The translations under genes were made by a program, and so were the position numbers. Shown here piece after piece: positions 51,510 through 61,096 of a stretch of 64,000 nt of DNA. The number at the start of each line of letters is the position of its first letter. The stretch's first letter is position 1. The notes below the pieces were generated by a model. That model saw nothing but the letters and a program-made list of their open reading frames with translations, was not told where the DNA came from and made no database searches. The stretch lies in the NCBI GenBank assembly GCA_900290255.1, contig OMOD01000159.1, positions 1 to 64,000 of the forward strand. Reading direction: 5' to 3'. This DNA is from Candidatus Sulfotelmatobacter kueseliae. Its GTDB lineage: Bacteria; Acidobacteriota; Terriglobia; Terriglobales; Acidobacteriaceae.

Positions 51510-51790
51510 ACTCTGTGAAGCGCAGAAGCGCAGCGCCATCATCTTTGCGCTCGGCATCTTTCTGTATGCCTACCCAGCGCTTGATCCGCACACCATGCGC
51601 ATCCGGCGTGCTGCAACGGATCGCCGTGGTGTACCTGATCTCGTCGGCGATTGTGCTCTACTGCGGCCGAAAAGCGCGGTGGGTGATCGCGGCGGTGCTG
51701 TTGCTCGGATATTGGGCGCTGATGGAGCTCTATCCGGTTCCTGTATACGGTCCCGGCGTGCTCACGATGGATGGTGGCAGCCATCATTTT
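51510..51790 (+). pseudogene. fragment of an HGSNAT/DUF5009-type membrane acyltransferase
   Basis: Two frames must be joined. SAIIFALGIFLYAYPALDPH in one is followed by SGVLQRIAVVYLISSAIVLY, RWVIAAVLLLGYWALMELY and PVPVYGPGVLTMDGG in the next. The PGVLQRI-type motif and the repeated hydrophobic helices match the central part of heparan-glucosaminide acetyltransferase-like proteins, a different branch from the intact gene at 56015-57136. Possible earlier pieces (LTIPLGLVAICYLGAGF) begin near 51404 in other frames. The start and the C-terminal half are lacking. Confidence 0.75.
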
Positions 51791-52091
51791 AACGATTTGA
51801 AAGAAAGGAGTGGGTTTCGACGCCAAACAATTGCATCGGCAAGCAGCTTGCTGCCAAGCTCACAAGCTGCCGAAAACTCACCTTGAAAGTGTTCCAGAAA
51901 AAGGGGGACCGGTCACACCTAACCCGGATTGAGCCATCATCCCCCGGGACCTTCGACTTCCTGCGCAATATGGCCATACGTGCAAAATAGCGATTCCTGA
52001 GATGAACACTGGGACCAGAATCTAAATGGATTCTCGTGCCGTGACCACCAGCCAAACCTCCAACTCACGAAATTCAATGAGCTGTCAGATG

Positions 52092-55000
52092 TCAGAATGT
52101 AATGCGTACAGCTAGCTGAATGATCCTTGGATCGTATGTGGTCGTAATCTCTCCGAATGTTGAAGAACCAATGTCGTAATTCGGCACACCGAACTGCGCG
52201 GAATTGAAAATATTGAAAAAGTCGACAATGAACTGGCCCTGCACTTTATCTTTGGCCACGCTGAATTGCTTGGCTACCTCAACATCCGTGTCTGCATACG
52301 TAGGTCCGCGGAAGAAATTGCGCGGCAAGGTTCCATATGTGTAAGAGGTAGGCGGTGTAACAAGGGCAGCGTTTTGCAAATTCTGCAGTCGCGCATTGGA
52401 AAAAGTCGCCTGCTGGAAATATACAGAGCCGACTCCATCGGGGCCTACCTCACGATACGGACTCTGCGTAGTCACCTTGGTGCCCACAAGATCAGCACGA
52501 ACCAGTTCTTGATCACCGGCACCAGACGGCCCGGGATCGTTGCCAAGATTACGCGATAACCCCGCCAACACGTCCAACGCAAATCCACTTCTCCATGAAG
52601 AGATAGGCGATACTCTCCAACCCTTGGTAACTACCTTAGGGGCACTCTCGATCCATTTATCGAATGGAACATACCACGTTCCAGAGATAACAACGTTGTT
52701 GGGTACATCCGTATCGGAGTCGGCATAAAACTGCCTCCGGTTATAGTAGGGGACTTCATAGTTTCTTTCCCGGAATCCCGAGACGTTATCCAGGTTTTTC
52801 GAATGCGTATAGGCAAAGGTGAAAGTCATGGGGCCTACGACCGGGGCCTCGGTCAAGTGTTTCGTCAGACGGACTTGCAGACTGTTGTAGTTTGCATATG
52901 TAACATTGTCAAACGTATCCAACCATGAGTAATTACTGTTGTTTCCTGGAGCATATCCGTTCGACAACGAGTACCTCATGTTATAGGTTCCCAAGACGTA
53001 CGGGTTGTAATCAACCGGCGACGTGAGCCCATGCGAAGTGTTGCCGACATACGCTAAGTCGAAGGCCATACCCTGGGGTAAGTCACGCTGCACATCAAGG
53101 TTGTACTGGTAGATGTATGGAGTCTTAAGATGATTTCTCACAAAGTAATTTGCACTTGACCCGTAGGGAAGATACGGTGCAAAACTTACCGTGCTGGTTG
53201 GAGGCTTGGACGGAAATGGATTGATTGTTCCCGTTGCTACATACGGGTTGCTCAAATAATTCAGCGCTGTGGTCTGTCCACCAGGCAGCGGGGCATAGGA
53301 CAGAAATGCTGTGGAGTAGAACGGGGGCAGGCCATTGAACTGCAGATTGGCGTCGCCCGACAAGATGTCGTAGAAGATGCCGAATCCGCCTCGTATACTG
53401 GTCTTTCCGTCTCCTGCTGCATCTAAAGCAAAACCAAAACGCGGCGCCCAGTTTGTGTAATCTGGAAAGCTCACTCCTTCAGGTGCCCCACGATCTCCGG
53501 GAAATACAAGACCAACGGGTGCATTCACAAAGCGGGTTGACTGTTCGCCCGGAATCAGGCTATACGTTCTTCCCTCTGTGTCCCGCCTTGGGGAGTTGTA
53601 TTCGTACCGCAATCCGTAGTTCACCGTCAGGCGGCTCGTGGCCTTATATCCATCCTGCGCATAGGCGGAATATGAGTTAGTCCGAATATTGGAAAGGGCC
53701 CCTGCACCTTGGTAAAAAGAATCCGGGGCTCCAAAAAGTAGATCGGCATACGGATTGCCAGATGCGACACTACTGCCCGGCTGAAAGTTTCCATACAAGT
53801 AGAACCCGCCGTCCACAAAATAGTCATAGGTTGTGTTGTTTTGATATGGCGAGAATCCAACTCCATACTTCATTAGGTGCTTGCCTTTGGTCCATGATAG
53901 AGAGTCCTTATACTCAGATGTGTTGTTGATAAATGAGAGTGGTCCTTGTCCTGTGTAGCCTACGGTAAACAGCGAAGATGCGAAAGTGATGATCGTCGGC
54001 CCCGTTGTAACGTCCGGTGTAATTCCAATTCCAAGAGCGCTTGGTCCGGCAGGATTACCAATTGGTTGATACGCCAGGTTGTTGGCGCGCTGCGCAACAA
54101 CGCGCAACTCGTTCAGCAGGTGTGCCGTAAATGTTCTGGTATAAGCAATTGCAAGGTACGAAATATGGTTCTGGTTTGTTACTGGAAACGGAATGGTAGA
54201 ACCATCAAATGGGCTTAAGATCCGTTCATCCTGGTATGCCAAGGTTGTTGTAAGTAAGTCTGAGTTAGTAATATGAAAATCGACGCGCCCGTGGTACTGG
54301 TTATAGTTGTCTGTGGCCGTGCCCGTGGACAACAAGAACCCATTAGGGCTGGAAGGTATGTAATTCTTTGCAATATAAGCTTTCGTTATTGGATCAATCG
54401 TTGTTGGATCGATAATGCCCGCCACCGCCGACTGCGGATTGGCCTGATAGTACGGATGCGCCTGCAGGAACGCCGCCACCGCTCCATTGGGATCAGTCCC
54501 GGGTGCTGAAAAATCACCGTTCAACTCCGCCGTTGTATAAACCTGCTGGCCGCCATTGTTGAGCGTTGAAGACTCCTTCTGCCCCTGATATGCGAAGAAG
54601 AAGAAGAATCTGTCTTTCCCATTCACCAGTTGTGGAAACACAATTGGCCCGCCTACCGTGCCACCGTATTGCTGGCGCTTCAAATTATCGCGGGGTATTA
54701 TTGGATTGGCGCGTTTGTTGTAGAATCTGTTGGCATCAAATGCCTCATTCCGGGCGTAGTCAAATAGGCTTCCGTGCAGCCTGTTGGTGCCAGATTTTGT
54801 CACAATGCTGATCTGGCCACCTCCGTTCCGTCCGTACTCAGCGGAATAATTGCTCTGTAAAATACGGAACTCCTCAACTGCATCTGGATTCGGCGTAAAA
54901 ACCACGGCGTTAAAGAGGAGATTGTTGTTATCGCCACCGTCCAGTAGATAGCCGACACTATCCGAGCGTCCACCGGCAAGTGACTGGTGATTGGTGCCAT

Positions 55001-55517
55001 CGTCGACCGATCCAGGATTATTTGCATTGGTAACGCCGGGCTGCAACTCTGCCAGGTCCAGTGGATCGCGGCCATTCAGCGGCATTTCGGTAATCGCTGC
55101 ACCCGTCACCGAGTAGCCCACAGTTGAGGTGACGGTATCGATCCGGGCCGCTTGCACTCCTACAGTCACGGTTTGCGTGCTGCCCGCTACTGTCATCTTG
55201 AAGTCGATGCGTTCGGATTGATTGATCTCCAACTTGTATTCCTGTGATGTCAGCGGATTGAATCCAGCATGCTCTGCCGTTACCTGGTATCGCCCAATTT
55301 GCAAATCTATTGCCTGGTAGTCTCCAGATGCATTCGTCATGATCGTCTTAATGACCCCGGTTGCAGTGTTCATGACGGTTATTTTTGCCCCGGGGATTAC
55401 TGCACCCGTTTGGTCGGTAACTGTTCCTAAAATTGACGCTGTCGTATCTTGAGCTTTGAGAAGAGGTACAACCGTAAACAAAAATAGCGCCACCACTCCT
55501 ATGCGAACTTTTTTCAT
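52092..55517 (-). CDS. Oar-like TonB-dependent outer-membrane receptor 2
   Basis: The protein has 1,141 residues with a signal peptide (RIGVVALFLFTVVPLLKAQ). An N-terminal carboxypeptidase-regulatory-like domain (SILGTVTDQTGAVIPGAKITVMNTATGV) and a plug (ITEMPLNGRDPLDLAEL, GGQISIVTKSGTNRLHGSLFDYARNEAF) follow, then a long barrel ending VRITF. It is shorter than receptor 1 (1,317 residues) and only distantly similar to it. GGAGGT stands very close (3 bp) to the ATG. The DNA just upstream is an IS1380 remnant, so the native promoter seems lost. A 96-bp near-copy of its plug region lies inverted at 55889-55984. Confidence 0.93.
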   Translation of the reverse strand: MKKVRIGVVALFLFTVVPLLKAQDTTASILGTVTDQTGAVIPGAKITVMNTATGVIKTIMTNASGDYQAIDLQIGRYQVTAEHAGFNPLTSQEYKLEINQSERIDFKMTVAGSTQTVTVGVQAARIDTVTSTVGYSVTGAAITEMPLNGRDPLDLAELQPGVTNANNPGSVDDGTNHQSLAGGRSDSVGYLLDGGDNNNLLFNAVVFTPNPDAVEEFRILQSNYSAEYGRNGGGQISIVTKSGTNRLHGSLFDYARNEAFDANRFYNKRANPIIPRDNLKRQQYGGTVGGPIVFPQLVNGKDRFFFFFAYQGQKESSTLNNGGQQVYTTAELNGDFSAPGTDPNGAVAAFLQAHPYYQANPQSAVAGIIDPTTIDPITKAYIAKNYIPSSPNGFLLSTGTATDNYNQYHGRVDFHITNSDLLTTTLAYQDERILSPFDGSTIPFPVTNQNHISYLAIAYTRTFTAHLLNELRVVAQRANNLAYQPIGNPAGPSALGIGITPDVTTGPTIITFASSLFTVGYTGQGPLSFINNTSEYKDSLSWTKGKHLMKYGVGFSPYQNNTTYDYFVDGGFYLYGNFQPGSSVASGNPYADLLFGAPDSFYQGAGALSNIRTNSYSAYAQDGYKATSRLTVNYGLRYEYNSPRRDTEGRTYSLIPGEQSTRFVNAPVGLVFPGDRGAPEGVSFPDYTNWAPRFGFALDAAGDGKTSIRGGFGIFYDILSGDANLQFNGLPPFYSTAFLSYAPLPGGQTTALNYLSNPYVATGTINPFPSKPPTSTVSFAPYLPYGSSANYFVRNHLKTPYIYQYNLDVQRDLPQGMAFDLAYVGNTSHGLTSPVDYNPYVLGTYNMRYSLSNGYAPGNNSNYSWLDTFDNVTYANYNSLQVRLTKHLTEAPVVGPMTFTFAYTHSKNLDNVSGFRERNYEVPYYNRRQFYADSDTDVPNNVVISGTWYVPFDKWIESAPKVVTKGWRVSPISSWRSGFALDVLAGLSRNLGNDPGPSGAGDQELVRADLVGTKVTTQSPYREVGPDGVGSVYFQQATFSNARLQNLQNAALVTPPTSYTYGTLPRNFFRGPTYADTDVEVAKQFSVAKDKVQGQFIVDFFNIFNSAQFGVPNYDIGSSTFGEITTTYDPRIIQLAVRITF

Positions 55518-55530
55518 ACCACCTCCAAAA

Positions 55531-55841
55531 GACCGAGCAGTTCATCCGCCTCTGCGGCGAGCAAGTCCGCCAGCGCGGCGAGATCCTACTCGATCTCGAT
55601 TTCACCGATCTACCCACGGCCAGCAGCAACTCAGCTTCTTCGACGGCGCCTACGGCAAGCATATTTTTCATCCCATGCTGGTCTTTGAGCGCCATACCAG
55701 TTGCTTGCTGGCCGCGCGCTTTCGGCCGGGAAACGCCTCCAGTCAGGCCCGCATCGTGCCCATGCTGTTGCGTCTGATGCCACGTTTGCAGGCAGCCTTT
55801 GTCAGGGTGAAGATCAGACTGCGCGGCGAAGGCGGTTTTCC
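55531..55841 (+). pseudogene. IS1380-family transposase remnant
   Basis: The plus-strand frames read EQFIRLCGEQVRQRGEILLD, then a single-base shift to HGQQQLSFFDGAYGKHIFHP, and MLVFERHTSCLLAARFRPGN, IVPMLLRLMPRLQAAF, VKIRLRGEGGF. These are successive blocks of the IS1380 DDE transposase, including the first catalytic aspartate region (LDLDFTD). The N-terminus and the other catalytic acids are missing. It begins only 14 bp upstream of receptor-2's start codon. Confidence 0.85.
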
Positions 55842-55870
55842 TTAACCACTTATCTACCAGTTCTGTCAAA

Positions 55871-55902
55871 CGAAATCTGGCACCAACGAAATCTGGCACC
55901 AA
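55871..55902 (+). repeat. 16-bp perfect tandem repeat
   Basis: cgaaatctggcaccaa twice in direct contact, at the left edge of the receptor fragment. It suggests slippage or a repair joint. Confidence 0.85.
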
Positions 55903-55984
55903 CAGGCTGCACGGAAGCCTATTTGACTACGCCCGGAATGAGGCATTTGATGCCAACAGATTCTACAAGAAACGCCCCAATCCA
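55889..55984 (+). pseudogene. 96-bp fragment of a TonB receptor plug, inverted relative to receptor 2
   Basis: The plus frame reads TNRLHGSLFDYARNEAFDAN, then RFYKKRPNP. The same DNA with few mismatches occurs on the minus strand at 54702-54797 inside receptor 2 (RFYNKRANP). The pair forms an inverted repeat about 1.1 kb apart that encloses the receptor N-terminus and the IS1380 remnant. Confidence 0.88.
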
Positions 55985-56014
55985 ACTGGAAAAAGGTGCA
56001 CAGCGTAACCGCTT

Positions 56015-57136
56015 CTACGCGCGAATGAAAATTTTGTGCTGGTACAGCCAATAAGACAGGTACCAGATCACAGCCAGAACCGCACAAGCCTGCGCTACAG
56101 GAGCAAGTTCCCCAATGTAGAGGAACCGGCCTGTGAGCACTCCCACGGATTGGTCAAGCCAGCCGTGAAGTATCTCGCCCACGCAGTAGACGAACAGCGA
56201 ATTCATTCCTACGACCACCAGGAAAAACATAGGCCGCCGAATGTTGAAGATCTCGACAAGCAAGTAAAAAAGAATTAATCCGAAAATCGCCCATCCGCTT
56301 GTGTAGAGGGCATACGACGCAGTCCACAACCACTTGTTGATCGGCACGATGGGGGAAAGGGCCAGTCCTGCTGCAAAAGCAATCAGCATTCCGCCGATCA
56401 TCCACTTGAATTTTTCCGACAGACTCCGCGGGCTCCGAAGCAGATTGCCAATCCAAATACCGATCAGCACATTCACCACTTCCGGGATCGTGTTGAGATT
56501 CACGCACGGCGCCATCCGGTAGTTGTGCCCCATAATTCCTCGATCGAGAACAGCCCCGAAATTCGTAACCCGCTGGAAGGCGCCGTCGGGTCCCGGGAAA
56601 ATCAAATACAGCGATGAATGAAATGCAAGAAGCAGTACCGCCGCGCCCATCTGATACGAGAACGGCAACTGCATGAGGAAAAAGCAGACCAAAGAAGTCG
56701 CAGCCACCTGGATCAGAACGTTATGGGCCTGTAGATGGAGGTGATTCGTCTCGACCGAGATAATGATCCAGCTCGTAACGGTGAGGATCCCTGCGCGTTT
56801 TACAAGGTGTCGAAGGAGTTTACTCCGGTCAGCGCCTTCTTCTATGCGGCGACCGAACGAATACGTCATCGCCACGCCCACCATAAAAAGAAAAGCTGGC
56901 ATGACTAGATCCCAGAACACCGCTCCGCCCCAATCCCTATGGTCAAACTGGCGCGCGATCGCTTGATAGGCCGGGTGATTCGATAGCTTGGTAAATCCGA
57001 AGCCCTCCGAAACGAGCAGAAGCATAATGAACCCGCGGTAGGCGTCTAAGGCGAGATCGCGCGGGGCTGGCTTCGTCTCGGGCGATTGGTTCGCCGGGCC
57101 GGGCTCAACGAACACTGCTGAAATCGTGGAACTCAT
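56015..57136 (-). CDS. HGSNAT-like (DUF5009/DUF1624) membrane acyltransferase
   Basis: The 373-residue protein has about 10-11 transmembrane helices and a cytoplasmic N-terminus of about 30 residues (PAPRDLALDAYRGF). The ALDAYRGF opening and the DWGGAVFWDLVMPAFLFMVGVAMTYSF block, followed by LVKRAGIL, are hallmarks of the heparan-alpha-glucosaminide N-acetyltransferase family. In human lysosomes this enzyme acetylates terminal alpha-glucosamine using cytosolic acetyl-CoA, so NAGLU can then remove it. A GH89 gene lies 1.3 kb away, divergent, with only the AraC regulator in between. Bacterial members have no proven substrate. Confidence 0.82.
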   Translation of the reverse strand: MSSTISAVFVEPGPANQSPETKPAPRDLALDAYRGFIMLLLVSEGFGFTKLSNHPAYQAIARQFDHRDWGGAVFWDLVMPAFLFMVGVAMTYSFGRRIEEGADRSKLLRHLVKRAGILTVTSWIIISVETNHLHLQAHNVLIQVAATSLVCFFLMQLPFSYQMGAAVLLLAFHSSLYLIFPGPDGAFQRVTNFGAVLDRGIMGHNYRMAPCVNLNTIPEVVNVLIGIWIGNLLRSPRSLSEKFKWMIGGMLIAFAAGLALSPIVPINKWLWTASYALYTSGWAIFGLILFYLLVEIFNIRRPMFFLVVVGMNSLFVYCVGEILHGWLDQSVGVLTGRFLYIGELAPVAQACAVLAVIWYLSYWLYQHKIFIRA

Positions 57137-57309
57137 AACAGTCGCAATGGTGCATTAGTTACCACTGATGGAGAATCAGATGCTTTCAATGCGGAAGCGC
57201 GATACGAAATCGAACATCGACGGGATCTACAGACAGGCGAACCTCGAGCTCAAGCGGGAGGGTATGTGGTCTTCTATTTTACGCTTCTCGCTAGAAGCGG
57301 AAGCTACAG

Positions 57310-58236
57310 TTACACTCCGCCATCCCGAAGGGGAAGCGTGAAATTCCCCCTACTGGCACGGAACTGCACTGGCGTCGTATGCGTGAAACGCTTGAACGCG
57401 GTCGCGAAATACTGGGATGAACTGAAACCGAACCGCATCGCTACATCGGTGATTGCGAGTTTCTCGTGAAGGAGTGCCTGCTTTGCGGCACCAATTCGCG
57501 TGCGCAATACAAACTCGTGAGGGCCGACACCCAACTCAGATTTGAACCTAGCTTTGAACCGTGACAAGGAGAGATCAGCTTTTTCTGCGAGTTCCTCCAG
57601 CGAAAACTCCTCTTCCGCTGAGGACTGGATGAACTCAACAATCCTTTGAATCTCCGGAGAGCAGCGACGCTGAAAATGCTGATTACTGCAGTCCAGAATT
57701 TCCAAAATGCAACATAATAACTGATTGACCACACGGATCCGCTTCAATGGACTCGATGGCTCATCGTAGATCTCAAAGAGTTGGTTAAAGAACTGCTTCA
57801 GGGCAGGACGCCCCGGAAACTGACGCTCCGGAAAGTGCGACAAACGATCGGCAAGCACGGCACCGTCATTAGGCGGCAGCATCACAAAAGACTCACTCTC
57901 CCTAGGCATCTGCAGGAGGAGCCAGTAAAGTATGCCGCAATCTTCCGGCTGTCCTCCTGTATCGTGAGATTCACCCGGTGCCGTCACAAAAAGGTCGCCC
58001 CCGACCAGTCGATATTCGCGTCCGCCCGCGCGATAAATCTGACATCCTCTCTCTAGATAACAAATCTCGACCGCATTGGGATGAGAATGCGTCGCCAGTC
58101 CCAGCTTTACGGCGTGGTATTCGTAGCGTCCCAGCGCCACAACGGGCAAGATACCGAGACAATTGAAATTGATGATGCGACGCTCGGGAGCTCGCTGGAG
58201 ACGATTTTTTCGGTCGAGATCAGCCTTCGAATTCAT
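57310..58236 (-). CDS. AraC-family transcriptional regulator
   Basis: The protein is about 308 residues. An N-terminal cupin sensor (LATHSHPNAVEICYLERGCQIYRAGGREYRLVGGDLFVTAPGESHDT, about 45-95) is followed by a C-terminal pair of helix-turn-helices (SLEELAEKADLSLSRFKARFK; AITDVAMRFGFSSSQYFATAFKRFTHTTPVQF, about 215-295). The cupin in this group usually senses a sugar. It is divergent from the GH89 gene across 200 bp (58237-58437) that should hold both promoters and the operator; no clear palindrome was found there. ATG at 58236 was chosen over an upstream TTG at 58257. Confidence 0.9.
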   Translation of the reverse strand: MNSKADLDRKNRLQRAPERRIINFNCLGILPVVALGRYEYHAVKLGLATHSHPNAVEICYLERGCQIYRAGGREYRLVGGDLFVTAPGESHDTGGQPEDCGILYWLLLQMPRESESFVMLPPNDGAVLADRLSHFPERQFPGRPALKQFFNQLFEIYDEPSSPLKRIRVVNQLLCCILEILDCSNQHFQRRCSPEIQRIVEFIQSSAEEEFSLEELAEKADLSLSRFKARFKSELGVGPHEFVLRTRIGAAKQALLHEKLAITDVAMRFGFSSSQYFATAFKRFTHTTPVQFRASRGNFTLPLRDGGV

Positions 58237-58437
58237 GGGGGTAGCATATCCTTCCAACTATTCTCAAGCAACCGGAAGCCGGTCACGGAGGAGTACGATC
58301 CCGTATCACGGTGCCCGCTTGAAAGACATGAACAGTCGCGACTGATCTAACGTTGGTAGTCTTTCGCCGGGCCTGTTAGGCTGTGAAGGCGTCGCGGCTG
58401 ATACCGTTACTTTTCAGAGGCTAGAGAGAATTAATCC

Positions 58438-60708
58438 ATGATGACTAGACGCGAATTCTTGGCAGTAGGGTCTTGTGCCGTAGGCAGTGTCCTTATCGGC
58501 GGTGAAAGCGATCCTTCCCTCGCAATGCAAATGGCGACGTTGGATTTAGACGCAGTCTCCGCTAGTCGCTCGGTTTTGAACCGATTCCTCGGAGACCGTT
58601 CAGCCGAATTCGATTTGCAGCAGATTCCACTAGACAACGGACTAGAAGTCTACGTTCTCTCTTGTACCGGAGGCCGGGCCCGAGTCCAAGGAAGCAGCGC
58701 AGTCGCGTTATGTAGAGGTGTATATGCATATCTCCGGGAAATTGGAGCCGTCATGGTGTGCTGGAGTGGGCGACGCGTGTCACTTCCTGTACGCCTTCCC
58801 GACCGGTCGGAGAGAAAAGTAGTTTCTCCCTACCGATTCGTCCAGTACTACAACGTGTGTACCTATGGCTACACCACCGCATTCTGGGATTGGAATCGGT
58901 GGGAACGTGAGCTTGACTGGATGGCTCTGCACGGCATCAACATGCCTCTGGCCATGGAGGGTCAGGAGGCAATCTGGCAGCGCGTTTGGAAGAGCTTTGG
59001 CATAACCCAAGCCGAGCTCGACCGCTATTTTACCGGTCCTGCTTATCTCCCTTGGCACCGGATGGGGAATATCGACTACTACGAGGGACCCTTGCCCCAA
59101 GGTTGGATCGATCAGAAATGCACACTGCAGAAGAAGATCATGGATCGAATGCGGGAACTGGGCATGTGCCCTGTCGTTCCGGCATTTGCGGGATCTGTAC
59201 CGGAGGCATTCAAGCGTATTCATCCGCAAGCGAGGCTATTCACGGAACTCTGGTCGTCAGAGATGCCTCGGCAGTCGAAGTCGCTGATCCTTCATCCCGG
59301 TGAGACGGATCTCTATTGTGAGATTGGCGAGCGTTTCATTCTCGAATATCGCAAAGAGTTTGGGCCAGCACACTATTACCTGGCTGACACTTTTAACGAG
59401 ATGAGCGTGCCAGTCGGCCCCCAACCGGAACAGGACTTGGCCCGATTCGCGAGCACGGTTTACCGGAGCATACAGGCCGGCGATCCCGACGGGGTTTGGG
59501 TCATGCAAGGGTGGCTGTTCCGCAACGATCCGAATTTTTGGAACAATCGCGCCATCGCTGCTTTTCTTTCGAGTGTACCGAACGAACGAATGGTGATACT
59601 GGATTACTCCAATGACTTCAATGCTAGCCAGAAAGACGCCGATCCGACATCACACAATGAATGGAAGGATCACGAGTCATTTTTTGGCAAGCAATGGATC
59701 AATGGCATGATCCATACATTCGGTGGCAACAACAATGTAAAGGGAAATCTAGCCCTGATCACCTCCCAACCAGCAGTGGTTCTGGCGAGCCCGAAGAGGA
59801 AGAACCTCGTGGGTTGGGGCATGGACCCCGAGGGAACCGAAAACAACGAAGTTGTTTACGAATTGATGACCGACATCGGCTGGTCTGAACAGAAGATCGA
59901 TCTGGATGATTGGATTCCGGCATACTGCCGCGCTCGATATGGCGACTGCCCTTCAGCCATCGCTGAGGCGTGGCGACTCCTGCGAGCGAGCGCCTATTCC
60001 TGGCACTCCACCTGGAATACCCGCCATGCCTGGCAATCGCGTCCCAGTTTAGAGCCGCAGTCCGTTGGGGTAGACACAACGCCCGAATTCCACCAGGCGG
60101 TGGAGCGTTTTGTTGAGAGTGGAGGCTCGCTGCAATCGAATGTGCTATATCGCAATGACCTAATCGAACTTGTGACCCAATCTATCGGTGGCCGTGTCGA
60201 TGAGCAACTCATAAAGGCTTGCCGAGCCCACAAGGCCCAACTCGGAGAATTGCGGGATAAGTGTGCCAAGAGAGCTCTAGATATGTTGCTGCGGGTTGAC
60301 GCGCTAATGAATCAGCGACCTGATCGGAGACTCGAAACGTGGATCAGCGCGGCACAAAATTGGGCCGTCGGGGATGACGACAAATCTTATTACGATCGGG
60401 ACTGCCGCCGCCTGATCACTTATTGGGGATGGCCCGAACTCAACGATTACGGTTCCCGCGTCTGGTCCGGGCTGATTCGTGACTACTACGTGGGCAGATG
60501 GCGTGTATTCTTCGAAGCTTTGCAGGCACGGCGTCACCCGAGCCTGGAGATTTGGGAAGAAGGATGGCTCCTCTCTCCGTATGTGGCAAGCACACCATTG
60601 CTGGTATCTGACCTTTTGGCGGAAGCTCGTAGCATGCTGGCAGAGTGCCAGCGGTGGGATTCGAAGGATTCGATGACCTCATCAGTGCTCCTCGGGCCTT
60701 TCAGCTGA
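58438..60708 (+). CDS. GH89 alpha-N-acetylglucosaminidase (NAGLU-like)
   Basis: The enzyme hydrolyses terminal alpha-linked GlcNAc, as in heparan sulfate or GlcNAc-alpha-1,4-Gal of mucins. The 756-residue protein begins with a Tat-type signal (TRREFLAVGSCAVGSVLIGG). The N-terminal domain (about 35-115) is followed by a (beta/alpha)8 barrel with YYNVCTYGYTTAFWDWNRWERELDWMALHGINMPLAMEGQE, MGNIDYYEGPLPQ, and the expected acid/base Glu321 in ADTFNEMS. The nucleophile candidate is Glu465 in MDPEGTENNEVVYEL. A C-terminal all-alpha domain completes the family layout. It is divergent from the AraC gene and upstream of the GH36 gene, 390 bp away on the same strand. Confidence 0.95.
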   Translation: MMTRREFLAVGSCAVGSVLIGGESDPSLAMQMATLDLDAVSASRSVLNRFLGDRSAEFDLQQIPLDNGLEVYVLSCTGGRARVQGSSAVALCRGVYAYLREIGAVMVCWSGRRVSLPVRLPDRSERKVVSPYRFVQYYNVCTYGYTTAFWDWNRWERELDWMALHGINMPLAMEGQEAIWQRVWKSFGITQAELDRYFTGPAYLPWHRMGNIDYYEGPLPQGWIDQKCTLQKKIMDRMRELGMCPVVPAFAGSVPEAFKRIHPQARLFTELWSSEMPRQSKSLILHPGETDLYCEIGERFILEYRKEFGPAHYYLADTFNEMSVPVGPQPEQDLARFASTVYRSIQAGDPDGVWVMQGWLFRNDPNFWNNRAIAAFLSSVPNERMVILDYSNDFNASQKDADPTSHNEWKDHESFFGKQWINGMIHTFGGNNNVKGNLALITSQPAVVLASPKRKNLVGWGMDPEGTENNEVVYELMTDIGWSEQKIDLDDWIPAYCRARYGDCPSAIAEAWRLLRASAYSWHSTWNTRHAWQSRPSLEPQSVGVDTTPEFHQAVERFVESGGSLQSNVLYRNDLIELVTQSIGGRVDEQLIKACRAHKAQLGELRDKCAKRALDMLLRVDALMNQRPDRRLETWISAAQNWAVGDDDKSYYDRDCRRLITYWGWPELNDYGSRVWSGLIRDYYVGRWRVFFEALQARRHPSLEIWEEGWLLSPYVASTPLLVSDLLAEARSMLAECQRWDSKDSMTSSVLLGPFS

Positions 60709-61096
60709 GCTTTGCCGCCAATGTCCAGCAGATCGCACATAAAGATTAGAGATGATGGGGCAGATCAACGATGGAATTTAGATCACCTCCTGGCTCGAAG
60801 ACCTCTTTACGCAGTTGTTTCAACCCCCTCATTTTCTGGTGTTCCTTCATTGCATTGTATCGTTTTACTTACGAACAATCGACAACCGTCCTGTAAGGTA
60901 AGAGGTACATTAATGCTGTGCAGCCACCGCAGAAAATCGAGGCCAGTATCACCGCAAATACCGCAAATAATGATATTGACTGTGCCCCGGTCTCGGACCC
61001 ACATGTCTCTTGACATCGGAACAACAACAAGCGTATTAGCTTGACTTAGGTGAAACGTTTCATCATTTGCATTTAGGATTGGCTGAGGAGCCACAG
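60709..61096 (+). other. intergenic region, GH89 to GH36
   Basis: 388 bp with no gene. It is more AT-rich than the flanks, and a palindrome-like acatgtctcttgacatcgg lies near 61002. It probably carries the GH36 promoter. The GH36 ribosome-binding site (GAGGAG) lies at its end. Confidence 0.5.
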
